Assembly: GCA_009379895.1 (NCBI GenBank)
Contig: WHSW01000002.1
Coordinates: 1-62,925, forward strand
DNA: 62,925 bases
Origin: Solirubrobacterales bacterium
GTDB lineage: Bacteria > Actinomycetota > Thermoleophilia > Solirubrobacterales > 70-9
Reading direction: 5' to 3'
Shown here piece after piece: positions 23,321-31,929 of this stretch. The position numbers and the translations under genes are program-made. The notes under the pieces were generated by a model. It did not search any database. It saw only the letters and a program-made list of their open reading frames with translations, and was not told the DNA's origin. Positions within the stretch are counted from its first letter, which is position 1. The number at the start of each line of letters is the position of its first letter.

Positions 23321-25360
23321 GTGAGCGAGCCCAGAGACGACAACCCAGACAGCGCGACCGAGCGCTCCGCCACCCGCCTGCTCGACTCGATCGGCGGCCC
23401 GGCGGACCTCAGCGATCGCTCCGACGCCGAGCTGGCGCAGATCGCCGACGAGGTGCGCGGGCTGGTCATCGACGTGATCGGCGAGATCGGTGGCCACTTC
23501 GGCGCCAACCTCGGCACCTGTGAGCTGGCGACCGTGCTGCATTGCCTGCTCGACTCGCCGCGCGACAAGATCCTCTGGGACGTCGGCCACCAGGCCTACC
23601 CGCACAAGGTGCTCACCGGGCGCGCCGAGCGCCTCGAGACGATCCGCCAGTACGGCGGGCTGGCGCCGTTCTGCTCGGTGTTCGAGTCCGAGCACGACAT
23701 CATGGGCGCCGGCCATGCGTCGACCTCGATCGGCTACGCGGTCGGGCTCAAGGAGGCGATGCGCCACGGTGTCGGCGAGGACGGCCGCGTCGCGGCGGTG
23801 ATCGGCGACGGCGCGCTCACCGGCGGGGTCGCCTTCGAGGCCCTGCACAACGCGGGCGGGCTGCAGACGCCGATCGTGATCGTGCTGAACGACAACGGGA
23901 TGTCGATCTCGCCCAACGTCGGCGCGATCGCCCGGTCGTTCCAGCGCCTGCGCGCCAACCGGCGCCTCTACCACGCGCGCGAGGACGTCGAGAACCGACT
24001 CACCAGGCTGCCGCTCGGGCTCGGGCGCCAGTTCGAGCGCATCGGTCCCGAGATCAAGGCGGCGATCAAGGCCTACGCGGCTCCCGGCCTCTTCTTCGAG
24101 GAGCTCGACCTCGCCTACATGGGCCCGATCGACGGCCACGACGTCGCCGCGCTGCGCCGGACGCTCGAGGCGGCGTTCGCGGCCGACCGGCCGGTGGTCG
24201 TCCACATCCACACCGTCAAGGGCAAGGGCTTCGAGCCCGCCGAGGGGGGTGGCCTCGAGGGGATGGAGAAATGGCACGCCGCCAAGCCCGGCTCGATCGT
24301 CGAGGGCAAGCCGGCGCCCAAGAAGCCGGCCGCCAAGCCGCCGCTGACCCGCGGCGAGATGGTGGAGGGCGCGCGGCCCGAGGAGACCGCCAAGCCGCCG
24401 CCCGCCTACACGGCGGTGTTCGGCGACGCGCTCGTGGTCGAGGCCAAGCGCGACCCGCGGGTGATCGGGATCACCGCCGCGATGGCCGGCGGCACGGGAC
24501 TCACGGCGCTCGAGACCGAGTGCCCCGAGCAGTGCTACGACGTCGGGATCGCCGAGCAGAGCGCCGTCCTGTTCGCGGCCGGCCTCGCGACCCAGGGCGC
24601 GAAGCCGGTCTGCGCGATCTACTCGACCTTCCTGCAGCGCGCCTACGACCAGCTCGTCCACGACGTCTGCCTGCAGCGGCTCAACGTGGTCTTCGCGATG
24701 GATCGCGCCGGGCTGGTCGGCGACGACGGTCCGACCCATCACGGCGCCTTCGACGTCTCCTACCTGCGCGCGCTGCCGAACGTCGTCGTGATGGCGCCGC
24801 GCGACGAGGCGATGCTCTGTCACATGTTGCGCACCGCGCTCGCCCACGACGACGGCCCGGTGGCGATCCGCTACCCGCGCGGCACCGCCGAAGGGGTGCC
24901 GCTCCCCGACCGCGCCCGCGAGATCGCGATCGGGACCGGGGAGGTGCTCGCCGAGGGCGAGCGGGTGGCGCTGCTCGGCTACGGCTACGGGGTGCGCGTC
25001 GCGCTCGACGCGGCCGCGATCCTCGCCGAGCACGAGCTCTCGGTCACGGTCGCCGACGGGCGCTTCGCCAAGCCGCTCGACGCCGAGCTGAGCGAGCGCC
25101 TGGCCGCCGAGCACGACCTGGTCGTGACGATCGAGGAGAACGTGCTCGCCGGCGGCTTCGGCTCGGCCGTCCTCGAGCACCTCGAGGACGCCTTCGCGGC
25201 GCGGCCGGGACAGCGCGCGCGGGTCCTGCGCGTCGGGCTGCCGGACCGCTACGTGACCCACGGCAAGCCCGCGCGGCTGCGCGAGGAGGTTGGGCTCACC
25301 GGGCCGGTCGTGGCCGAGCGCGTGAGCGCCGCCCTGCGCGAGCGCCACCCGGTCGGCTGA
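23321..25360 (+). CDS. dxs: 1-deoxy-D-xylulose-5-phosphate synthase
   Basis: 679 residues, about 40 longer than usual. It makes DXP from pyruvate and glyceraldehyde 3-phosphate, the entry step of the MEP isoprenoid pathway, with thiamine diphosphate. Visible: VGHQAYPHKVLTGR near residue 85, the ThDP motif GDGALTGG...LNDN near 162-190, YDVGIAEQSAVLFAAGLA with the catalytic Glu near 405, and DRAGLVGDDGPTHHGAFD near 463. The extra length includes a Lys/Pro/Ala-rich linker (about residues 325-345) between domains. GTG start; no Shine-Dalgarno is obvious. Its neighbour two genes upstream makes prenyl diphosphates. Confidence 0.96.
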   Translation: MSEPRDDNPDSATERSATRLLDSIGGPADLSDRSDAELAQIADEVRGLVIDVIGEIGGHFGANLGTCELATVLHCLLDSPRDKILWDVGHQAYPHKVLTGRAERLETIRQYGGLAPFCSVFESEHDIMGAGHASTSIGYAVGLKEAMRHGVGEDGRVAAVIGDGALTGGVAFEALHNAGGLQTPIVIVLNDNGMSISPNVGAIARSFQRLRANRRLYHAREDVENRLTRLPLGLGRQFERIGPEIKAAIKAYAAPGLFFEELDLAYMGPIDGHDVAALRRTLEAAFAADRPVVVHIHTVKGKGFEPAEGGGLEGMEKWHAAKPGSIVEGKPAPKKPAAKPPLTRGEMVEGARPEETAKPPPAYTAVFGDALVVEAKRDPRVIGITAAMAGGTGLTALETECPEQCYDVGIAEQSAVLFAAGLATQGAKPVCAIYSTFLQRAYDQLVHDVCLQRLNVVFAMDRAGLVGDDGPTHHGAFDVSYLRALPNVVVMAPRDEAMLCHMLRTALAHDDGPVAIRYPRGTAEGVPLPDRAREIAIGTGEVLAEGERVALLGYGYGVRVALDAAAILAEHELSVTVADGRFAKPLDAELSERLAAEHDLVVTIEENVLAGGFGSAVLEHLEDAFAARPGQRARVLRVGLPDRYVTHGKPARLREEVGLTGPVVAERVSAALRERHPVG

Positions 25361-25398
25361 TCGGCCGAGGCCCCGGCGCGGCGTCCGGGGACCGACGC

Positions 25399-25428
25399 TT
25401 GACACCCGCGGGCCGCGGGGCATAGGGT
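25399..25428 (+). promoter_or_regulatory. Sigma-70-type promoter of the M14 carboxypeptidase
   Basis: TTGACA (25399-25404) and TAGGGT (25423-25428) with an 18-bp spacer. A strong Shine-Dalgarno GGGAGGAG (25463-25470) follows 7 nt before the GTG start. Confidence 0.75.
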
Positions 25429-25477
25429 GGCCGACGATTCGCGGGGGAATCGAGCGGGGGGCGGGAGGAGTGCGTAG

Positions 25478-28400
25478 GTGAGGCAGAGCCGTCGGGGGGC
25501 TTTCGTCTGGATCTCCGTCGTCGGCGCGGCGGCGTGCTCGCTTGCGCTGGTCGCCGGCGCGGCGGCCGCCGGCACCGGGCTGAAGCCATACGAGGTGTCG
25601 ATCACGGACGAGCGGGCCCTGAGCGTGCTCGCCGAGGCGGGTTTCGACACGGTCGAGGGCAGGACCGGCAACAAGCTCGAGATCGTCGCCACGCGCGACC
25701 AGGTGAGATCGCTCGAGAAGCAGGGCCTCGATCCGCAGCTGAAGACGCTCGGCGCCCGCGCCGCCGCCCGCGCCGGGTCGCCCAAGCCCGACGGCTCCTT
25801 CGACGTCTACCGGCCGTACTGGGACGACACCTGCAACGCCGACCACTGCTACGTCGGCCGCGACGAGGACGGCGACCCGCGCCAGACCCTGTTCCAGGAG
25901 ATGATGGCCCTCGCGGATCAGAACCGCGACATCGTCAAGCCCGAGATCATCGGTCACTCGCTCGGGGGCGCGCCGATCCTCGCGTTGCGGGTCACCCGCG
26001 ACGCACGCGAGCAGTCGAACCCCGACGGCTCCAAGCCGGCGGTCCTCTACAACGCCAACAACCACGCCCGCGAGTGGATCACCCCCGAGATGGTCCGCCG
26101 CCTCGCCCATCTCTACGTGGACAACTACGACCGCAGCGGCCCCGCCCTCGGCACCGACGGCGAGCCCGTCACCGACGACCGCGGTCGCCCGATCAAGGCC
26201 GGGACCCTGACCCGCCTGGTCAACGACCGCGAGCTCTGGTTCGTGGTCAGCTCCAACCCCGACGGCTACGACTTCACCTTCACGCCCGGCAACCGGCTGT
26301 GGCGCAAGAACCTGCGCGAGGTCAACGGCCAGCCCGGAATCCAGACGGGTGACGGCGTCGACCTGAACCGCAACTTCCCGACCTACTGGAACTACGACGA
26401 CGAGGGCTCCGCCACCGACCCCAGCGACGAGACCTACCGCGGCGCCGCGCCGCGCTCTGAGCCCGAGACGCGAGCGATGGACGACTTCGCCAGGCGGCTC
26501 GGCTTCGAGTTCATGATCAACTACCACTCGGCGGCCGAGCTCTTGCTCTACGGCCACGGGTTCCAGGTGCAGACCCCGAGCCCCGACGACGTCCTCTACC
26601 AGGCGCTCTCGGGGACCGATGTCGATCCGGCGATCGGCGGCCGCGAGCCGGGGGCCCCCGATCCCTACGACCCCGACGTCTCCTCGGAGCTCTACACCAC
26701 GAACGGCGAGACGACCGAGCACATGCACTCCCGGTACGGGACCCTTGCCTGGACACCGGAGATGGACGTCGCCGACCCCGACCGTGGCGGTTGTCTGACC
26801 ACCGACGACGACTGCGACGACCCCGGCGACCTGCTCAGCGACTTCATCTTCCAGGACTCCGACGCCGACCTCGAGGACGCGTTCGAGAAGAACGTCCCGT
26901 TCGCGCTCGACCTGGCCAAGTCGGCCGACGACCCCGACGACCCCGAGTCGCACCTGGGCAGGACCGCGCCGGACTTCCAGATCCAGCCGTTCCCGATCTC
27001 CTACGGAGACCCCCAGCTCGTCTCGGTGATCGCCAAGCGCGAGCTCGGGCCGCTGACCGTGCACTGGAAGGTCAACGGGGGCCCGGAGCAGAGCGCCCCG
27101 ACCACCGAGTTCGAAGGCGGCGAGCGCTACGGCCAGAACATGGACGTCTACTACCGCGAGGTCCGCGGCGAGGTGACCGGCGCGGTGCCGGGCGACGATG
27201 TCAGGGTCTGGTTCGAGGGCGGCCGCAAGCGCTCGCAGTCGTTCGACTACACGGTCGCCTCCGACACCGGCAACCGCGTGCTCATCCTGGCCGCGGAGGA
27301 CTACTCGGGCGAGAGCGACAGCCCGGAGTATGAGAGCGCGAACGGGCCGTTCTTCGCCGATTATTACGGCGACGCGCTCGAGGCGAACGGCATCGGCTCC
27401 GACGTCTACGACATCGACGCCCGCGGGCGCGCGGCCCCCGACCCGCTCGGGGTCCTGAGCCACTACGACGCGGTCATCTACTACACCGGTAACGACGTCG
27501 TGACCCGCGGGCACGGAATGGCCGGAGCGGGCTCGGACGTGGCGCGACTCGCCAACGACACGATCCTCAGCGTCCGCGACTTCATCAACGAGGGCGGCAA
27601 GCTGCTCTACACCGGCCAGTACGCGTCCGTGGCGCAACTCAACGGCCTGCTCTTCAGCGTCGAGGGGGAACCGCCGTTCTGCCCGCCGCGCGGCGATGCC
27701 CGCGCGGGAGCCTGCATCCCGCTGTCGAACGACTTCCTGCAGTACTACCTGGGCACGTACCAGTACTTCGACTCGGCGGGAGCCGTCGGCGCGGGCGACA
27801 TGGACGCGGCCTCCGCGCTCGGCTTCCACTTCTCCGGCGGCGACTTCGGGACCACCGAGTTCTCGCTCAACGGCTCCGGGACCGCCGACAACCAGGAGCA
27901 CGTGTACTCGATGCTGACCACCTCGAGCGTGCTGCCGCCCGACGAGTACCCGCTGTTCGCGGCGGAGCAGGCGGTGGCGCTCGAGGGGCCCAGCGCCTAC
28001 GACCCGGTGACCGGCGACTTCTACGCCGTGGCCCAGTCCGACGACGAGGCCTGGCAGCGACTGCGCAAGACGGTCGACCTCACCGACTTGAGCCCCGGCC
28101 AGGCGGCCGATCTCTCATTCAAGGTCTCCTACGACACCGAGCCGACGTACGACTACCTGATCGTCGAGGCGCACACGGTCGGGCAGGATGATTGGACGAC
28201 CCTGCCGGACGAGAACGGGCACACGTCGACCGACGTCGGGCAGTCGTGTGGCATCGACTGGCGCTCGCTGCACCCGTTCCTCGACCACTACCAGACGCCC
28301 GGCTCGTGCGAGCCGCAGGGGACGACCGGCGAGTGGAACGGCGCCACCGGCAACTCCGGCGGCTATGAGGATTGGAAGCTCGATCTCTCCCAGTACGCGG

Positions 28401-29143
28401 GCGAGCAGGTCGAGGTCTCCGTCTCCTACGTCCAGGACTTCTCCGCCTCCGGACTGGGAGTCTTCCTCGACGACGTCCAGGTGAGCGAGGACGGGGCGGT
28501 GACCGACGAGACGTCGTTTGAGGACGGCCTCGGTGGCTTCGCCGCCGGTCCCCCGCCGGCCGGCTCCGAGGGCGGAACCCAGCGGGCCTGGGAGCGGACC
28601 GAGTCGCTCGGCTTCGTCCAGGGCCCCGGGGTCGCGACCGAGGACACGATCACGTTCGGATTCGGCTTCGAGGGGATCGGCGAGATCGCCGCGCGCAACG
28701 CGGCGATGGGCGACGTAATGCGCTACTTCGGCCTGCTCGGTGGGCCGCCGCCCAGCGGAGGTGGCGGCGGGACCGGCGGAGGCGACACTGGAGGTGGCGG
28801 TGGTGCCGGTGCTGCGCCCGGCGCCGCGCCCGGTGTCGCGCCCGCCGACACCAAGGCCCCGCAGACCGAGATCATCGCTCGGCCCCACAAGCGCTCCGAG
28901 AAGAACAAGGCCAAGTTCAAGTTCGGGTCCACGGAGCAGGGCGCGAGCTTCGAGTGCAAGCTCAAGGGCCCGGACGTCAAGCGCAAGCTCAGGCGCTGGC
29001 GCGAGTGCGACTCGCCGCAGAAGTACAGGCACCTGAGCAAGGGCACGTACAAGTTCAAGGTTCGCGCCACCGACGCCGCCGGCAACAAGGACGCGAGGCC
29101 GGCCAAGTGGAAGTGGAAGGTCATCGAGCGCAAGCGCAGGTAG
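25478..29143 (+). CDS. Large exported M14 zinc carboxypeptidase with accessory domains
   Basis: 1221 residues. Signal peptide (~1-30), short propeptide-like region, then the M14 catalytic domain (about 110-460): NNHAREWITPEM holds the His and Glu zinc ligands, SSNPDGYDFTF and DGVDLNRNFPTYW the substrate pocket, NYHSAAELLLYG the last zinc His. Then follow Ig-like and immune-inhibitor-A-like modules, a Gly/Ala/Pro linker (about 1090-1125), and a C-terminal basic module with the pattern FECKLKGP...CDSP...YKFKVRATDAAGNKD. It probably degrades extracellular peptides. It has its own sigma-70 promoter and a good Shine-Dalgarno, unlike most units here. Confidence 0.9.
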   Translation: MRQSRRGAFVWISVVGAAACSLALVAGAAAAGTGLKPYEVSITDERALSVLAEAGFDTVEGRTGNKLEIVATRDQVRSLEKQGLDPQLKTLGARAAARAGSPKPDGSFDVYRPYWDDTCNADHCYVGRDEDGDPRQTLFQEMMALADQNRDIVKPEIIGHSLGGAPILALRVTRDAREQSNPDGSKPAVLYNANNHAREWITPEMVRRLAHLYVDNYDRSGPALGTDGEPVTDDRGRPIKAGTLTRLVNDRELWFVVSSNPDGYDFTFTPGNRLWRKNLREVNGQPGIQTGDGVDLNRNFPTYWNYDDEGSATDPSDETYRGAAPRSEPETRAMDDFARRLGFEFMINYHSAAELLLYGHGFQVQTPSPDDVLYQALSGTDVDPAIGGREPGAPDPYDPDVSSELYTTNGETTEHMHSRYGTLAWTPEMDVADPDRGGCLTTDDDCDDPGDLLSDFIFQDSDADLEDAFEKNVPFALDLAKSADDPDDPESHLGRTAPDFQIQPFPISYGDPQLVSVIAKRELGPLTVHWKVNGGPEQSAPTTEFEGGERYGQNMDVYYREVRGEVTGAVPGDDVRVWFEGGRKRSQSFDYTVASDTGNRVLILAAEDYSGESDSPEYESANGPFFADYYGDALEANGIGSDVYDIDARGRAAPDPLGVLSHYDAVIYYTGNDVVTRGHGMAGAGSDVARLANDTILSVRDFINEGGKLLYTGQYASVAQLNGLLFSVEGEPPFCPPRGDARAGACIPLSNDFLQYYLGTYQYFDSAGAVGAGDMDAASALGFHFSGGDFGTTEFSLNGSGTADNQEHVYSMLTTSSVLPPDEYPLFAAEQAVALEGPSAYDPVTGDFYAVAQSDDEAWQRLRKTVDLTDLSPGQAADLSFKVSYDTEPTYDYLIVEAHTVGQDDWTTLPDENGHTSTDVGQSCGIDWRSLHPFLDHYQTPGSCEPQGTTGEWNGATGNSGGYEDWKLDLSQYAGEQVEVSVSYVQDFSASGLGVFLDDVQVSEDGAVTDETSFEDGLGGFAAGPPPAGSEGGTQRAWERTESLGFVQGPGVATEDTITFGFGFEGIGEIAARNAAMGDVMRYFGLLGGPPPSGGGGGTGGGDTGGGGGAGAAPGAAPGVAPADTKAPQTEIIARPHKRSEKNKAKFKFGSTEQGASFECKLKGPDVKRKLRRWRECDSPQKYRHLSKGTYKFKVRATDAAGNKDARPAKWKWKVIERKRR

Positions 29144-29167
29144 CGCCGCCTGGCCCGCCTCGGGCTC

Positions 29168-29183
29168 TGTGAGCGCGCTCACA
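29168..29183. promoter_or_regulatory. CRP/GlxR-like perfect palindrome
   Basis: TGTGA-GCGCGC-TCACA is a perfect match to the CRP-family consensus TGTGA-N6-TCACA. Its centre lies about 42 nt before the GTG start that follows a TAGCCT -10 at 29205-29210, the spacing of a class II activator site. Confidence 0.6.
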
Positions 29184-29204
29184 CACGGATCGCACATACG
29201 TTCG

Positions 29205-29210
29205 TAGCCT
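29205..29210 (+). promoter_or_regulatory. -10 element of the small membrane protein gene
   Basis: TAGCCT ends 7 nt before the GTG start. A GGAGGG stretch sits in the gap but too close to the start to act as a normal Shine-Dalgarno. Confidence 0.6.
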
Positions 29211-29217
29211 GGAGGGC

Positions 29218-29574
29218 GTGAGTTCGAGAGCCATCCCACTCTCCGCCCATGCCGCGATCGAGATGTTCGCCGCGCCGGCGATCATGGTCGCGCCGTTCGT
29301 GCTCGGCTTCGGATCGGCTGCCACCGCGATCTCCGTGGCGCTCGGCGTCGTGCTCCTCGGGCTGGCGCTGCAGGTCGAGGGCCCGCGCCGCGCGGTGCCG
29401 CTGGGCGCGCACGCCGATTTCGACTACGCGCTCGCGACCGTCGCGCTGGCGGGCGGGGTCGCCGTCGGCCTCTCGGCGGGTGAGTGGAGCGCCGCAATCT
29501 TTCTGGTCGGCGTCGGCGTCGCCCAGATCGCGTTGACCGCCAGGACGCGGTTCAGCGCGGTCCGCGTCGCCTGA
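29218..29574 (+). CDS. Small four-helix membrane protein, SPW-repeat-like
   Basis: 118 residues with four hydrophobic segments (about 10-30, 32-52, 68-85, 88-108), arranged as two similar hairpins. The pattern resembles actinobacterial SPW-repeat membrane proteins of unknown function, but the Ser-Pro-Trp signature itself is not present, so the family is uncertain. It stands alone between a carboxypeptidase gene and a strong terminator. A CRP-like palindrome centred near -42 and a TAGCCT -10 precede the GTG start, so expression may respond to a cyclic-nucleotide regulator; that is inference. Confidence 0.7.
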   Translation: MSSRAIPLSAHAAIEMFAAPAIMVAPFVLGFGSAATAISVALGVVLLGLALQVEGPRRAVPLGAHADFDYALATVALAGGVAVGLSAGEWSAAIFLVGVGVAQIALTARTRFSAVRVA

Positions 29575-29633
29575 CACGTCCGGCCTCCCTCCCATAGACA
29601 ACAAACACATACGTATCTCTCCTCCCTGTACCC

Positions 29634-29670
29634 GAGACGCCCCGCGAAGTGCGGGGCGTCTCATTTCTTG
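29634..29670 (+). terminator. Rho-independent terminator
   Basis: A 12-bp GC-rich stem (29634-29645 with 29651-29662) with a 5-nt loop is followed by ATTTCTT. The 3' arm and its tail are partly repeated right after it (29671-29696). Confidence 0.85.
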
Positions 29671-29724
29671 GGAGGTGCGCGGCGTCTCATTCTTGGCTCG
29701 TCCAGCGGATCGCGGGTTCGCTGC

Positions 29725-30126
29725 TCACCGATCTCGATCCAGCCCGGCGGCCTCGAGGGCGGCCCCGGGGTCGCTGAACCACTCGAAGCGCACGGCCCGC
29801 CCGTCCCGGATCGTCCAGACGTAGCCCTGCCGCCGCTCGATCTCGATGCCGCTTCCTCGGCCGTGCCCCCGCATGGTCCCGATCACGACGACCCGATCCC
29901 CGACGTCGATGAATCGCTCGAAGTCGACCCTCAGGTCGCCGAACGTGTCGCCGAGCGATTCGGCCACCGAGGCGAACGCCCCACGGCCGCGCCGGACACC
30001 CGTCTCGACGGCATCCTCGGGGTTGACCCACTCGATCTCGGAGTCGAGCAGGTCGCTCTCGACCGGTGAGCCGGCCACCCAGGCGGCGTAGATCCGTCGC
30101 ACGATCTCCACGTTCTCTCGCGACAT
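29725..30126 (-). CDS. NTF2/SnoaL-like domain protein
   Basis: 133 residues. The cone-shaped NTF2-like fold is indicated by SRENVEIVRRIYAAWVAG at the start, DSEIEWVNPED near 30, then alternating strands (RVVVIGTMRGHGRGSGIEIE, YVWTIRDGRAVRFEWFSDPGAALEAAGL). Members are small-molecule isomerases, ligand binders or of unknown role; no catalytic residue can be assigned. It is divergent from tlyA with only 27 nt between the two start codons, so the promoters must overlap. Confidence 0.88.
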   Translation of the reverse strand: MSRENVEIVRRIYAAWVAGSPVESDLLDSEIEWVNPEDAVETGVRRGRGAFASVAESLGDTFGDLRVDFERFIDVGDRVVVIGTMRGHGRGSGIEIERRQGYVWTIRDGRAVRFEWFSDPGAALEAAGLDRDR

Positions 30127-30141
30127 TGCGGGCAGTATCGC

Positions 30142-30147
30142 TACCTT
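30142..30147 (+). promoter_or_regulatory. -10 element of tlyA-nadK
   Basis: TACCTT ends exactly 6 nt before the tlyA ATG, the classic leaderless spacing. It sits within the 27-nt gap shared with the divergent NTF2-like gene. Confidence 0.6.
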
Positions 30148-30153
30148 GCCCGC

Positions 30154-30981
30154 ATGCCGAAGCGCCGGATCGACACCGTGCTGGCCGAGCGGGGGCTCGC
30201 CGGGTCGCGGACGACCGCGGCCGCGTCGGTGCGCGCCGGACGGGTGCGGATCGGCCGCGACGGGCCGCTGGCGAGCAAGCCGGGCCAGCTCGTCGCCGCC
30301 GACGCGGAGCTGCTCGTCAGCGACCCGCCGCGCTTCGTCTCGCGGGGTGGGATCAAGCTCGAGAACGCGCTCGAGCGGCTGGCGATCGACGCTCGCGGGC
30401 TCGATTGCCTCGACGTCGGCGCCTCGACCGGCGGCTTCACCGACTGCCTGCTCAAGCGCGGTGCCGAGCGGGTGATCGCGCTCGACGTCGCCCACGGACA
30501 GCTCGATTGGGGCCTTCGCAACGACCCCCGCGTCGTCGTGATCGAACGCCGCAACGCGCGCGAGCTGGAGCCGTGGGACCTGCCGTGGGAACCGCGGCTG
30601 ACGACCGTCGACGTGTCGTTCATCTCGCTCGCCAAGGTGCTTCCGGCCCTGGCGAGCTGCGTGGTGCCCGGGGGCGAGATGCTGGCGATGGTCAAGCCGC
30701 AGTTCGAGCTCGACAGAGCGCGGGTCGGCAAAGGCGGCGTGGTTCGCGACGCCGCCGACCGCCGGGAGGCGCTGCGCTCGGTCGCCCGCGCCGCGGTCGA
30801 CACCGGGCTCACGGTCCGCGGTCTCGCCTCCTCCGGGCTGCCCGGGCCGAAGGGCAACCGCGAGACATTCATCCACCTCGCCCGGGGGGGAGCCACGACC
30901 AACGCCGCCGCCCCCGGACGCGAAGCCGAGGAGGGGGCGGGGAGTTATCTCGAGGACGCGATCGCGGAGGTCGAGCCTTGA
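30154..30981 (+). CDS. tlyA: TlyA-family rRNA 2'-O-methyltransferase
   Basis: 275 residues. The N-terminal S4 RNA-binding domain (RIDTVLAERGLAGSRTTAAASVRAGRV, residues 5-31) is followed by an FtsJ-like methyltransferase domain with LDVGASTGGFTDCLLKRGA (near 89) for SAM and LDVAHGQLDW. In mycobacteria TlyA methylates 16S C1409 and 23S C1920 and is required for capreomycin sensitivity. The next start (TTG of nadK) overlaps its stop, and recN follows, the standard actinobacterial tlyA-nadK-recN order. Leaderless -10 TACCTT is 6 nt upstream. Confidence 0.95.
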   Translation: MPKRRIDTVLAERGLAGSRTTAAASVRAGRVRIGRDGPLASKPGQLVAADAELLVSDPPRFVSRGGIKLENALERLAIDARGLDCLDVGASTGGFTDCLLKRGAERVIALDVAHGQLDWGLRNDPRVVVIERRNARELEPWDLPWEPRLTTVDVSFISLAKVLPALASCVVPGGEMLAMVKPQFELDRARVGKGGVVRDAADRREALRSVARAAVDTGLTVRGLASSGLPGPKGNRETFIHLARGGATTNAAAPGREAEEGAGSYLEDAIAEVEP

Positions 30982-31856
30982 GCGAGCGGCCGCTCTCGGC
31001 GCCGGCCGCGATCCGCAGTGCCGTCGTCCTCACCCACATGCACCCCGAGCAGACCGCTCGCGCGCTCGAGCGCGCGCTCGAGACTTCCGCCGCCGCGGGC
31101 TGCACGCTCTACGCCCCGACCGACGAGCTCGCCAAGCACGGCGGCTCGGCGCGCGGGATCGAGCCGCTGGACTCGCTCGACGGGGCGCCGGACCTCTGCC
31201 TGGTGCTGGGCGGGGACGGCACGATCCTCAAGGGGCTGCGCGAGCACGCCGGCGCCGGGGTGGCCGTGTTCGGGATCAACTTCGGCACGGTCGGCTTCCT
31301 GGCCGCGGTCGAGCGCGACCAGCTCGAGGAGGGGCTCGAGCGCGCGTTCAGCCGCGGCTTCGAGGTCATGCCCCTGCCCGGGCTCGAGGCCACCCTCGAC
31401 GCGCGGCCGCCGGTGGCGCTCAATGACGTCTCGCTGATTCGCCGCCAGCACAGCCGGATCGCGGAGCTCTCCTACAGCCTCGGCGGGGAGGAGGTCGGCC
31501 ACGTGCGCTGCGACGGACTGGTCGCCGCCACCCCCGCCGGGTCGACCGGCTACAACCTCGCCAACCAGGGGCCGATCCTCGCCTGGGGGGTCGAGGGCTA
31601 CGTGGTCAGCTTCATCGCCCCGCACACCCTCACCGCGAGGCCGCTGGTGGTCGCCCCCAACGACGTGCTCAGCGTCCGCAACGCGCCCGGACGCGAGCCG
31701 GTCGAGATCGTGCTCGACGGCGAGCCGGTCGGCGAGCTGGTCAGCGGCGCCGAGATGGAGGTCCGCTTCCGCGACGGCGCCGCGCGCCTCGCGCAGCTTC
31801 CGGGGTCGAACTTCTACCGCCGGATCCGCGACCGCTTCGGTCGCCTCGCGCACTGA
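30978..31856 (+). CDS. nadK: NAD kinase
   Basis: 292 residues. It phosphorylates NAD to NADP. Motifs: LVLGGDGTILKGLR near residue 74 (the GGDGT nucleotide motif), ALNDVSLIRR near 150 where Asp replaces the more usual Glu of the NE motif, and CDGLVAATPAGSTGYNLA near 180. The TTG at 30978 is preferred because TTGA overlaps the tlyA stop, allowing coupled translation; the long upstream extension is out-of-frame tlyA sequence. Conserved neighbour of recN. Confidence 0.95.
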   Translation: MSERPLSAPAAIRSAVVLTHMHPEQTARALERALETSAAAGCTLYAPTDELAKHGGSARGIEPLDSLDGAPDLCLVLGGDGTILKGLREHAGAGVAVFGINFGTVGFLAAVERDQLEEGLERAFSRGFEVMPLPGLEATLDARPPVALNDVSLIRRQHSRIAELSYSLGGEEVGHVRCDGLVAATPAGSTGYNLANQGPILAWGVEGYVVSFIAPHTLTARPLVVAPNDVLSVRNAPGREPVEIVLDGEPVGELVSGAEMEVRFRDGAARLAQLPGSNFYRRIRDRFGRLAH

Positions 31857-31929
31857 CCGCCGGCGCCCGGGGGCGTCCGGCGGCGCGGGGTGGGGCGAAT
31901 CCGTCGGGGCGCCCCGCTACAACGGGGGC

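Noticed and set aside
22997-27901. Minus-strand open frame of 1634 codons
   Set aside because: It is antisense to dxs and the M14 carboxypeptidase, which have clear family motifs. Its translation is low-complexity Val/Ala/Arg/Gly/Asp, as expected from G+C-rich third positions.
29192-29203. SOS-like sequence GCACATACGTTC
   Set aside because: One mismatch in the GAAC half; without binding data it does not meet the standard of the two perfect boxes.
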